Assembly: GCF_000715075.1 (NCBI RefSeq)
Contig: NC_134087.1
Span: 155,049,436 to 155,113,435, forward strand
Direction of reading: 5' to 3'
Length of the DNA: 64,000 bases
From: Nicotiana tabacum
Taxonomy: Eukaryota > Streptophyta > Magnoliopsida > Solanales > Solanaceae
The position numbers and the translations under genes are program-made. The notes beneath the pieces were generated by a model, which searched no databases, had not been told where the DNA came from, and saw nothing but the letters and a program-made list of their open reading frames with translations. How positions within the stretch are numbered: position 1 is the first letter of the stretch; each line of letters begins with the position of its first letter. Positions 53,516 through 64,000 of the stretch are shown in pieces.

Positions 53516-55015
53516 TGCGCCCCAGGATGCCCCTAAACTTTGCTCTTACTTTCTCAATGCATTAGGGACAATGCATGCTCTTCGGTTGGGGGTGGGGTAT
53601 ATTTAACTTTTTGCAACTTGTATATAAACTCTTAATCTTAATAGTGTAGATTTGTATATAGCAATGAATTCCCCTTGGTTTTTCTTTGTCAGGTTCTTTT
53701 CCAAAGGTGTAATAGCAGAACCATGGCGGTAGCACAAGATGTTTTGACTTATTTGGTGTTTTTGTTCTAGATTCAAGCATGTGACAAGTTTTTATTGAAT
53801 AAATTGCACCCTTCAAATTTTGTAAATAAACGGTTAGTCATTCTTGCGAAATCGAGGCTCGCTCTTTGACTTTGTGCTTACTTAGAATCTCAAATATCAT
53901 GTGATGAAGCTTTGAGTTGCCTTGTATTCACTTGAGGGCTGAAATTATGCCGATTCGAATAGTTCATGCGTTGTGAGTAGGTGAGGATTTGTGTAAATAA
54001 TGCATGTACTCAACTCGTGATGTCTAGAACTTGCCCGGTTAGTCTCTTTGTGATTGCGAGCTAATTTTTGACCAAATTGACCTCCCTAGTACATTTATTA
54101 TACAAGTTATCCCTTGTTGAGACTTTAACCTTTTATTTGGCTACTACATTACAAGCCTTTACCCTTTTGTGAAATAATTCCTTCTTTTGAACCCGTCCCT
54201 CCTTAAATGATTAAGAATGAGGCTAAAAGCCTAAGTCGGGGATGTTGGTATTAATTGGAAAGTGGTAGGGTTGTACATTGTGTGTAGAAGAAAATACCTC
54301 AAAGTTGTGTATATGAAGATATTCAAGCTCCACAAGAAAAACAAAAGAACACATCTGTAAAAAAATGGAGTCTTGGGAAAACTGAAATGATACGTCGAGG
54401 TGGTTCTATATTGGTAACTAGAAGTCAATAAGGGCTATGTGGTTTAAAAAGAAGCAAAGTGTATGTAGCGTTCAAGGAGGCACAGTCACTACACTCTCAA
54501 ATAGTTGTCCAACCCGTCCCAAAACCTACATTACAATCCTTAAAAAGTCCTTTGTGATTTGCAACCAATTACTCCTGAGATAGCAATGAGTTAAAATAAG
54601 GGCAGGCATATGACTGATACTTGTAGCACTTAGCATGCTTTCTGAGTGCAAGAGTGTTTGATTGTATACCCTACACATATTTGTTGAGGTGAGGATTTTC
54701 TTTGATGTGCGCAGGCATGAATTGCAAGATTTAGCAAAAGCCAAGTTTCTTGAAGTAGGATACAAGTGCATACCTAGTTGTGGGTAGCATTCCGTCATTG
54801 CTCTTGAAGCTCAACGCTTACAAATTGGTTATTCGAATTGCTAAATGATCTTTGACTTCAAAGAAGTGTGAATAAAAGAAGTCACACGCTTGTTAGCTAA
54901 CAGTCAGCACCATCCATAGTCACTGTTGCTTTATGATCTGTCGGAAATACATTAGTATTTGATAGGTTGACTTTGTTTTAGTTGCTTGAGGACAAGCAAG
55001 AGTCTAAGTTGGGGG
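53516..55015 (+). other. Athila 3' UTR with two polypurine tracts
   Basis: 1.5 kb non-coding. GGTTGGGGGTGGGG at 53583-53598 is a first PPT-like tract. AAGTTGGGGG at 55006-55015 directly precedes the LTR and is the functional candidate. Both are preceded by a GGACAA...GCA/GCAAGAG...-like phrase. Nothing else is recognised. Confidence 0.6.
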
Positions 55016-55179
55016 TGTTGATGTGTCAACGAATTGCGGCACTTTTGATACTAATTACATAGATTTTAGCTCGTCTTTTAAAGCATTTTAAGTTATTTCT
55101 TATGTAGTTTTTTGTGTTTTGCAGAAAACTAGACTTGAAGAACCAAGAACACGGAAAAGATGATAAAACCCCATAAAGC

Positions 55180-55500
55180 GCAGAAATGCGGCAGGTTTGC
55201 GACCGCAAAAGTGATGTGCGGGCCGCAGACCAAGTGTAAAGCAGATCATCCCAATTCTGAGAGCAAATTGTGTGGTCTATTGTGTGGTCGCATAATGCTT
55301 GTGCGGACTGCATAATGACCGCATAAGTGCAAAAAGAGTTTCTACGAGAATAAGTTTGTGGTATCAAATGCGGTCCCGAAATCAATGTGCGGACTGCATA
55401 ACAGAAGTGCGATGAACAACTGGACAATTGGACACTCAATTATGTGATGGAATTGCAGATATGCAGGCCGCAAAAGTGTTCTGCGACGCATTCTGCGGTC
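55180..55500. repeat. CpG-rich inverted-repeat block upstream of the Athila LTR TATA
   Basis: Units include TTGCGACCGCAAAAGTG, TGCGGGCCGCAGA, GTGGTCGCATAATG, GTGCGGACTGCATAAT and GCAGGCCGCAAAAGTG. The block ends about 60 bp before the TATA box. Confidence 0.7.
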
Positions 55501-55558
55501 GAAGATGTGATCTACAGGGTTATTTTTATCATATTTTGACCCCAACTTTTAGCCCATT

Positions 55559-55567
55559 ATAAATAGA
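55559..55567 (+). promoter_or_regulatory. TATA box of the Athila LTR
   Basis: TATAAATAG within CCCATTATAAATAGAAT. Transcription would start near 55590. Confidence 0.6.
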
Positions 55568-57050
55568 ATAACTAGGATTTTGTGGGCATCTTGTCTGAAA
55601 AAAAGGCTACACTTAGAGCATTGAATACACCATTATTTTGGAAGCTTTTGAAGATAGAATCTTGTCATATTTGTAAGCTTTATGACTTTATTTATTGTTG
55701 TGTTCTTGGATTCTAGTATGAGTAGCTAGTTTTAAATACTAAGGTTGTGGACCCTAAATGGGTGTAATGTTAATGGGTGTTTACTATTGAATATATATAT
55801 ATAATGATTGGTTGGTATATATATATAATGGTTGATCGGTATTTATTCATTTCTCATGCTTCATTTAATGTTGATGGTTGAAAACATTGACTAATGCCAT
55901 TTCACTTTATCTTTACTTGGAAAAGTGGGTTAGGATTTGGTAGAATTGAATAACAAAAACTCAAGGCTTTAAACCTTGTTTAATAGAATCGCTAAGTGGG
56001 TTCTATTTGGCATAAATTGGTTGTTCTTAATTGTAACTCTTTTGTATTTGGGAAAATCATAAATAGAAAATACTACCTAACTATTGGAAAATATTGGGTA
56101 GTCATTTTAGGAACCATTTGCACATCAAAGGACCTTCCATTAGAAATATATCATATTAACGCCGATAGTAGTATATTCCCTTGATAGGGACACAACCTTG
56201 GTTTCCTTAATCAAATTAATTACACTCTTGTAACAAAATAGTTTTCTTGATAATTCCTAATTACAACATTCTCTTTTTTAGCTAACAGAGTAGAATTACG
56301 ACTTAAGTCAAGTTTCACACTATTCAAGTAACCTTTTCACACCTATTCCCTGTGGGATTCGACCCCAACCTTGTTGAGTTATTATATTTGACGTCGACCG
56401 CTTTACACTATTTTATTTAGATGTAATTTGAATGTATTATGCGCCACCCCAATACCTCTCATATATATCATAGTTCCAAGGGTTAAATACTCTCAAGTCC
56501 AACTTTAGGTATGTTACATACCTCAAACAAGCCAAATCTAATACTGAACAAGCCAAACAACACTCTAGAAATGTCATCCTGCGTGAATCGACCTTCGAAC
56601 GGCTCAAAACTAGCAAAAATCAACTCAAAAACATCAAATAATGCCAAAGGAAACCAACCCAGATGATAAAGGTCGAATCTTTAATCAAACACTCAAAGTC
56701 AACAAAACAATCAACCTAGGCTCGCACCTTAGAACCCAACAAAACTCACAAAGTTTGACAACACATTCAATTACAAGTCCAACCATACTAATTTCACTCA
56801 AATCCGACTCGGAATCGATGTTCAAAACTCAATTATTCACTTTAGAAAGATTAGACAAAAAATCCCCAATTTCTATTTTAAATTCATCAATCAAATGCCA
56901 AAATCGAAGATAGAATCATGAAATATAATCAAATCCGAGTCAAAAATACTTACCCCAATCCAAGTCGTGAAATTCCCCTCCACAATCGTCCAAATTCGAG
57001 CTCCCAAACTCAAAAGATGATTAAATGACCCTAAACCCTCGAAATTGAGT

Positions 57051-57060
57051 ACTTTATACA
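57051..57060 (-). promoter_or_regulatory. TATA box of the LARD-like LTR
   Basis: Minus-strand TGTATAAAGT. A CpG-rich block (57070-57370) lies immediately upstream on that strand. Confidence 0.55.
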
Positions 57061-57069
57061 CTACTACAG

Positions 57070-57370
57070 GGGTACCTTTTGCGAACACAGAAGAAGCCTC
57101 GCGTTCGTGAAGCACAAACTCACACTGCCACACTTTACACTATGTGTTCGCGACAACATCCTCGCGAACATGATGAACATACCGCCAGACCTCGCGGACA
57201 ATCCATTGCGAACGCAAAGAAGAACCAATCAAGACTGCTCAGCCCCACTCAGCACTATGCGAACGCTGAGACTTAAAGTCTCAACAACTGCGAACGCGAT
57301 CTCTATAGCGCGAACGTGAAGAATAAACATCAGGAAGCTCCCAATGTACTACACGATTGCGACCCAACAT
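57070..57370. repeat. CpG-rich block upstream of the LARD LTR TATA
   Basis: Units such as CTCGCGTTCGTGAAGC, TGTTCGCGACAACATCC, CTCGCGAACATGATG, TTGCGAACGCAAAG and GCGCGAACGTGAAG. The repeated core is TTCGCG / CGCGAACG. Confidence 0.65.
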
Positions 57371-58096
57371 TCATGATCACGAAGAAGACCAGAACCAGCA
57401 GAAACCAGCAGTGCCAAAGAACATGGGAATGATCTGAACCTCGTCCGAAACTCAGCTGATCCCCTCGTGACCCCATCCAAACATGCAAAAAAGTCTCAAA
57501 ACATAACATGAACCTACTCGAGGCCTCAAATCTCACATAAAAACATCAAAACCACGAATCATACCTCAAATCAAAGTTAAAGAACTTTTGAACTTTCAAC
57601 TTCCAAAACTCGTGTCGAACCATATCAAATCAACTTGGAATGACCTCAAATTTTGTACTCAAGTTCCAAATGACATAACGAACCTATTCCAACTCCCGGA
57701 ACAACAATCCGAACCCGATATCATCAAAGTCTACTCTCGATCAAACTTTGAACATTGTAAACCTTCAAATTGCCAACTTTTGCCAAATAGTGTTCAACCT
57801 TTCTAGAAACATCAAAATGTAAATCCGGGCATATGCCCAAACCCAAAATCACCATACGGACCTAACGGGGCCATCAACACTCTGATTCAGGGTCAAATAC
57901 ACAAAAGTTAAACTTGGTCACCTCTTTAAACTTAAAGCTTCTAAAATTAGAATCATTCTTGCAAGTCAATCTTGAATCACCCGAAAACCAAAACTGACGA
58001 TTCACACAAGTCATAAATACATTATACAAAGCTACTCATGCTCTCGAACCACCAAGCAGAATGCAAATACTCAAAATGACCAATCGGGTCGTTACA

Positions 58097-61000
58097 TTCT
58101 CCCCCACTTAAGCATATGTTCATCCTCGAACGCGCCAAGAGTCGCTCCAAAGCCGTCGAATCATTATATAAATTCACCACACATATACCCATGGGTGATC
58201 CCACGTCACCCTAATCCATATAAGCCTGACATCACAACCTAACTGAAGATCCTTACTTTAACCTTAGTCCATAAATCTTAGAACCCAATTTCCAACATCC
58301 AGAATCCATTAAGAGACCTGATTCCCACATTCATACATTGTATAAGTCTGAAAAAACTATATCAAGCCATAACCATAACCCATGATGTAATCACATGACA
58401 TACCACATAACTCAGGTACTCATAGCAATAGCATCCGACCACAATAGTTGCTTAATAACAAACTCGGTACTGGTTAAACCTCATATCAAATAAAACCTTG
58501 TTCTAACCCTTCGTACACTGCCAATGATGAAAGAAACACGTAGAAACTCATGACCACTCATCAAATCAACAAATTATGGAGCTCTCTTGTCCGACAAGAA
58601 CCATACCTAAATTCTAAGATGATTAATGACATTATTCTTCCAAGCATACCGTAATCAAATTCGATAGCTCCCATTCTAGGTCATCTCATCAAATACAAGT
58701 TGCTATACTGACTTGCTACACCAGTAAATCCTAAAGCCACAAACCATGCAATCTGTGCACCAATAAGAAACAACTCAATACCCAAAAATGGGAAATGACT
58801 CAAATAAGAGAACTATCACGCAATCTCAACAGGTACCACCACGAGCGCAATGCCATAAACCCATCACATAAAGAGAACCAAGACACACAAAATCTACCCA
58901 AAGGATTAGATCCAAACATAACTTCACTGCGATGAATGACCTCATCCAAACATCAGTCCTCATGAAATACCTCAAGCCATAATGCACAAAATCAACAACC
59001 ATACGTAAATCAACAACAAACACACAAAGTGTATGAACCGTAACTATATAGAAATGGGTAGCACAATATACCACAAACAAGAAAGTCCATAACCAAGGCA
59101 CAATCAACCATTAAGCACCCCAAGAACCATCTCGCTCGAATTTCGCCATAAGTCCTAAATAGAAACGCTTCATGTGTGCAAAGAACCAACAAACCACAAC
59201 TCATCGTAGCATAGAAGAGTAACACATAGAACATGTCAGAACACGAACAAGCTCAACTCTAACTGAATAACACATCCCTCAATAATAGCAGTGCTGAGTC
59301 AATAAATCCGACCCGGTGTAGAATACACATCCTCATTAGGCTTGCCAACGGGCCCCAAATCAACTCTGATCATCCGTAAATAGGTAATAATCCTCCAAAA
59401 GTCCCAAAAAAAACCTACCCATAACACATACTCTTAGTTGTCTAACTTTGACCATATCTTCACAGGCCGCAAGCAAAGAACAATCTGCCAATGAGAACTC
59501 CCAATCTCCCAATCCCTAGACACCATATCCGATCCCAACTTCACCACTCGAATGACTAACACATATCTCATACACAATCAACCTATGAGAAATTCTTCTA
59601 TAATTCTTCCGTGCCACATAGCAAAATCTGAACATTAGCAGTGAATCAACTAGGCGATTATCATAATACCAATCAAGCATCTGCGAGTCAAAATACAGTG
59701 TGCCTTTCTAAAATACACGCTCTTCTAAGGTAATACCAAATAGTACTAGCATTCTACTACACATCTGAAATTGTCCATGATGTTTAGAACTCATGACCTT
59801 TCATTCAATATTGAACCACCAACTTGTACATACATATCTCAATTCCACACAATGCATTACCTCTATCATACCATCATATGAAAGCACGAGAATCCCATTA
59901 TCAAATCTGAGTCACCAGCAAAATAGATACTCACTTAGCCAAAAACCTTCCTCTTGATCCCATCCAAGAGAAAAATCACAACACACAACATACTCCTCAT
60001 ACCTGTAGAAGACATCCGTCCCCAGCCATGGTAGAAATCATCGAGAACTCTTCGAAACCCATTTGTACATAACCAAGCCATTAGAACTGAATCCCTCTAA
60101 CTCAACCAAGTCATGCAGGTCGCCAAGCCCAAGAGTATTGCCACAAAACACTAGTAAAGCCTCACCAAATAATAAGAACCAAAAGAATCGATCGTACCAT
60201 TACCATACTAATCCAACCTACTACCAAGCCGCCTTATTTCTCCGAGTTTCTTTCAAATTACCTTTAAGTTGACACTTCTCCTTGCTAGTGCACTACGACC
60301 CTTAACTCAACTCTCACCATAAGAGATCCTAGGATGAAACTGCATTGCCATAAAGCCCATAAGTCATTGTATTCCCTCTTAAGCACCCCAAAAGTACTAC
60401 AACTGAAATACTCATTCTGAAGAAACCTTCTATGAATATGAAGTTGTTTTCTTAACCTCTCTAATACTAAAGTGTAAAACCTTTAATGATACAGCTATAC
60501 TACAAGTCTTGGCACCTTTCAATGCAAATCATAGATCTTATTCATATAAAATTCTAGGGAAATCCTCAAATACCACATATGAATCTCGAACCCATTAGAA
60601 CAATCTCGAAAGCCATCCGCTCTACTCTAATATCAATTGCACCGCTCAAATGAGCCAAACCACCTGTGCTCCATTAGCACCCCAACATCCAAAGAAGTAA
60701 CCCCACCTTAACGCAACTGAGTGACTCCCTTTTTCTTAGCACATTACATCTACCATGAATGACAAACCCGAATCATTCCAAGATTTTCATATATCCACTG
60801 AGTGTGATACATCATGCATCTAGAAGTTTCCTTGCTCAAGTCACCCTCAAAACAAACCTCTTCAAATCATAATCGATCCACCAAGGCTAACACATGGCCA
60901 TGCAATCAGATCACCGATAGCAAGCTCCCCCACTTTGATCAAAGCTATAGAACTCAGCATCTGATAACCCACAATGCCCTTACTCCATTATTGCTATAAT

Positions 61001-61950
61001 CTTGCACTATAATTCAACTAAATCCTTTATAAGCTCATGTAACACAAATCGTAAAATACCTCAAATAATCTACTAAGCTTACATTCATCCTTGTGATAGT
61101 CAAGCCAACATCCTCAAGCAAGCCAAACTCAAATTGCTACACCTGTAACCTACTCGTAGAAAAAAACTCTCCACAAAATCACCATAAGAATCGCACACCT
61201 GTAGACTACCCCGCAGGTGATAGCCCACCTACTTAGCCTCAAACTGGCATTTCTCTATGCCCCTTAATGGTCACAACAATATGCAATCACTCAATCCTTC
61301 CGAGTCTGAACTCGTTAACAAGGCATAAGAATCTACTTCATCCCATAAATGAACAACGTGAAAGATCCCTGAACACACTCATAACTTGAGATTGTACAAT
61401 ATATCAAGACATAAATCAAGCATCAAATAGTCCTTTCAACATCCCAAGCAAACTCTTCTGGTCACATCCAAGCCATTTGAACACATCCCGCAGTCACATC
61501 ATACTTATCATGTAGCCATCTAACCACTCACTGAGCCACCAGTCCCACTCCTGGGGACAATACCGGACAATTGAGTCCAAATGTACAAGTTGTAACTGAA
61601 GATACCAAGATTAAACTGCGGTCTAACCCTGGCCTCAAGTCCTCCAAACTGGCCTATCACCAAAACACAGAATACTCATTTTGAACCTCGTTCATGGAAC
61701 CATAAGCCGGCGATGCACAACTAATACCAAGCGCTCTCATGCGCACACGAATGAGTGGAAAGAATTCAAAGAGTTATGTTTCAAGCTGAATCAATGCCAC
61801 ACGATAAGGAAAGAAAGATGAGAAGTCTATCCTAGATGCCTATAGCCTCTCGAATATAGGTATGGATGTCATCATATTGATCTGCAAGACTCTACTAGAC
61901 ACTTGCTCATGACTCGTAGAAACTATGAACCTTGAGCTCTAAAACCAACT
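58097..61950 (-). mobile_element. Internal region of the LARD-like element, non-coding
   Basis: It is bounded by a PPT (minus-strand TAAGTGGGGGAGAA at 58097-58110) and a PBS-like site at 61935-61949. The 3.85 kb between them show no gag, protease, RT or integrase motif in any frame. The only coding trace is a chromovirus-like 3' end, minus-strand TTCGAGGATGAACATATGCT before the PPT (compare 19960). The leader near 61900 (GAGTCATGAGCAAGTGTCTA) resembles chromovirus leaders. A large non-coding domain between LTRs defines a LARD; it would need enzymes from a related chromovirus. Confidence 0.65.
61935..61949 (-). promoter_or_regulatory. PBS-like site of the LARD-like element
   Basis: Minus-strand TTGGTTTTAGAGCTC, related to TTGGTATCAGAGCTC but with three differing bases. 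It lies just after the LTR end. Confidence 0.5.
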
Positions 61951-64000
61951 TTTCATGACCCAAACTCCAGCTAGACATGGTGGTACCAAATCCAACCCGC
62001 TAGGTAAGTCAACTAACAGTCAATACAATCCAAATGGGATTTATACAAAATAATGATGAAATAACTGAACTTTTATACAATAACCCAAGGACTGGTAGTA
62101 CAAATCATGAGCTTCTAAGACTTAGAATTTACAAAGTTGGTACAAAATTAATGCATTATCTGTTTGAAATATACATAAATACATTGGCAAAATTAGGGCT
62201 ACCAAGAACAAGTAGCAGCTACATCCGGAAAGTAGGTACATCTTCAATTCCAGCTTCCACTATACTTATTAGCATCAGCTCCAAGATCTTCATGTGAGGT
62301 GCAGAAGTGTAGTATGAGTAACATTGACCCCATGTACTCAATAAGTAACAAACTTAACCTCGGGTTAAGTAGTGAAGAAGGAGTTCAACGCCAATAGCCA
62401 ATAACAGCTCGTAATAATGTAATGAAGACAATAAAGGTAAATAACTTAAGAAATATATGCTCAGCTCGTTCACAATTACGGGGAAAGTAGACACGTTTTT
62501 GAGTGTGACAGTTAAAGTCCAAATCTTACCACTGAAATCAACTAAACATGAGTTTGTCAAAAGAATTATATTTAACCATTCACAACAGAATTTCCATTTA
62601 CTAATTAACATGAGGAAAGTACATCTCTATGCCTACATGTCAATGTACATGTCAAGTCATCAATTATCATATACCGTCTAGCATGAGGTATGTACATCTC
62701 TATGCCTATATGTCAAATCATAAATTTCAAATCATCAAATGTCATATTACCGTCTATCATGAAGAAAAATACATCTCTATGCCTACATGTCAACTAAATA
62801 TCATTACAGTGAAAAACATCAAGAATAACCGCACTTAGCACGCTCACGGTGCATAGCACAAGGCCCTAACAATCACATCATCAACATTTAGCACTGTACG
62901 GGTGCCTTGCATAAATGCCCTCATTAAATCACATATATAAAACAATGTGCCTGCGCCCACTACTAGCATGTAAGACTCCGGAGGGGCGGATCCTGCCCAA
63001 GTACTAATCATAATCACTTAGCCCAAACAGAGGGGCCTGGTACACGCGTCGCCCCAAATCAATAACATTTAGCTCAATATAATCGTGGCGTGCGCGTCAC
63101 CTCGAAATCAATACCAAATCGGCTCTATGGCCCAAATCATTAACCGTTCAATTCCCAAATAAACACATCTCGCAATTCTTAGTTCAACAGTGTTACACAT
63201 AGGAGGCATCAACAACATGTGATGAATCAAATAAGAAAGTACTGAGACACATATATCATACACGGATATAGCATCATGACTGAGAGTATGTGTACAATTA
63301 AGGCAAATAGCTCAAAAACGGCAAGAATAGCCCTATCAAGTCTCAATAGGTAGTACATAACCTAGACATGATTTCTAACATGAATCAAAACTCAAATGAT
63401 CATGAAGGTCTTGAAAACACGGATATAACAAGGCATGATAGCAAAGCAATCCCATGATTGCATAAAAGCAAACACATATCATGAAAACTCTGGTGCATGC
63501 CCGTCACCTAGCACGTACATTACCCCAATACCTCTCATATATCATAGTTCCCAAGGTTAAATACCCTAAAATACAAGTTTAGATATGTTACTTAATTACC
63601 TCAAACAAGCCAAATCCAATACCGAGCAAGCCAAACAACACTCTAGAAATGTCATTTTGCGTGAATCGACCTTCGAACGGCTCGAAACTAGCAAAAAACA
63701 ACTCAAAAAATCAAATAATGTTAAAGGAAACCAACCCAAATGATAAAGGATTAATCTTTAATCAAATACTCAAAGTCAACCAAAAGATCAATCCGGGCCC
63801 GCACCTCAGAACCCAATAAAACTCACAAATTCTGACAATTCATTCAATTAAGAGTCCAACCATACTAATTTCACTCAAATCCGACTCTGAAATAGATGTT
63901 CAAAACTCAATTGTTCACTTTAGAAAAGATAAGATTAAATCCCCCAATTTCTCTTTTAAATTCATCAATAAAATGCCAAAATCGAAGATAGAATCAAGAA
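61951..64000 (-). mobile_element. 5' LTR of the LARD-like element, cut by window edge
   Basis: The left end TTTCATGACCCAAACTCCAG is an inverted LTR 3' terminus (TGTCATGACCC expected, so the terminal G is mutated). Bases 63522-64000 repeat 56447-56925. Adding the two parts gives an LTR of about 3.2 kb. GC-rich degenerate repeats at 62840-63130 resemble those at 1034-1358. Confidence 0.75.
62609..62793. repeat. Tandem repeat of about 75 bp in the LARD LTR
   Basis: Two and a half units with TACATCTCTATGCCTACATG and a TACCGTCTANCATGAGG-like end, starting near 62609, 62682 and 62758. Confidence 0.75.

Larger units (their letters stand above)
55016..56446 (+). mobile_element. 3' LTR of the Athila element
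   Basis: It begins TGTTGATGTGTCAACG after the PPT and ends ...TATTATGCGCCA, 1431 bp. The segment CCCTGTGGGATTCGACCCCA near the end is a phrase usual in Athila LTRs. A TATA box lies at 55559-55567 and a TA-microsatellite at 55788-55840. The right flank CCCCA (56447-56451) is the candidate TSD, and the uninterrupted target can be read at 63522 in the other LARD LTR. Confidence 0.75.
56447..58096 (-). mobile_element. 3' LTR of the LARD-like element, truncated at left by Athila
   Basis: On the minus strand it starts TGTAACGACCCGATTGG at 58096 after a PPT. From 56447 it is a direct repeat of 63522-64000 (ACCCCAATACCTCTCATATA, CAAGCCAAACAACACTCTAG, GCGTGAATCGACCTTCGAAC). About 1.57 kb of the LTR is missing because Athila begins at its left edge. 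A TATA box lies at 57051-57060. Confidence 0.8.

Noticed and set aside
53583..53598. LTR start after the first G-rich tract of Athila
   Set aside because: No TG start with a matching CA end; the Athila-type LTR begins after the second tract at 55016.
55788..55840. TA-rich duplicated segment (TATATATATATAATG...) as a replication origin or MITE
   Set aside because: It is a short microsatellite expansion with two copies and no terminal inverted repeat or TSD.
58826..59234. Hydrophobic Cys-rich minus-strand ORFs in the LARD interior
   Set aside because: They are two short overlapping frames without domain, start context or conservation; sense orientation alone is not enough.

Overview
This window is plant nuclear heterochromatin made almost entirely of nested, decayed retrotransposons. 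No host protein gene, rRNA or tRNA is supported. A Solanaceae source (Nicotiana-like) fits best: a SINE tail at 31666-31764 has the 3' end typical of the tobacco TS SINE family (CCCAGAYCCCACTNGTGGGA followed by TTG repeats), and the gypsy families look like those of tobacco and tomato. The species is an inference; the lineage names rest on protein motifs read by eye.

Layout. (1) 1-3258: the 5' end of a minus-strand Tekay/Del-type chromovirus (gag start, PBS, LTR of 2.86 kb). (2) 3259-14109: a plus-strand Tat-type Ty3/gypsy element with PBS, a decayed gag, no pol, long purine-rich UTRs, a 1.35-kb dimeric minisatellite, PPT and 3' LTR. The LTR carries three stem-loops with a conserved apical sequence and covarying stems. 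(3) 14110-25424: a plus-strand Tekay chromovirus with gag-PR-RT-RH-IN-chromodomain, full of stops. Its 5' LTR is cut by element 2 and its 3' LTR is split by a minus-strand LTR (21330-24937). (4) 25425 to about 27680: the 5' half of a minus-strand Ty1/copia element cut inside integrase by element 3. (5) About 27690-35528: an almost complete plus-strand L1-type LINE (ORF1, endonuclease, RT, RNase H) that received a solo LTR (5-bp TSD) and a SINE fragment (18-bp TSD). (6) 35531-39474: the 3' part of a minus-strand LTR element that carries, on the opposite strand, a gene-like unit with its own TATA box and three intron-like interruptions. (7) 39475-45360: the 5' part of a minus-strand Ogre/Tat element (DUF7745-like ORF, PBS, 4.4-kb LTR). 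(8) 45361-56446: an Athila element lacking its 5' end (gag, PR, RT-RH, IN, downstream 'env-like' ORF, 3' LTR). (9) 56447-64000: a non-autonomous LARD-like minus-strand element with LTRs of about 3.2 kb and no recognisable coding sequence.

How it fits together. The cut points suggest serial insertion: Tekay(-) into Tat(+), Tat(+) into the 5' LTR of Tekay(+), and Tekay(+) into copia; and Ogre(-) into Athila gag, Athila into the LARD 3' LTR. The missing halves of several elements should lie left of this window. None of the elements looks autonomous now. The observations most worth follow-up are the covarying hairpins in the Tat LTR (13262-13660), the antisense intron-containing unit (36409-39310), and CpG-rich inverted-repeat blocks placed directly upstream of the TATA box in several unrelated LTR families.
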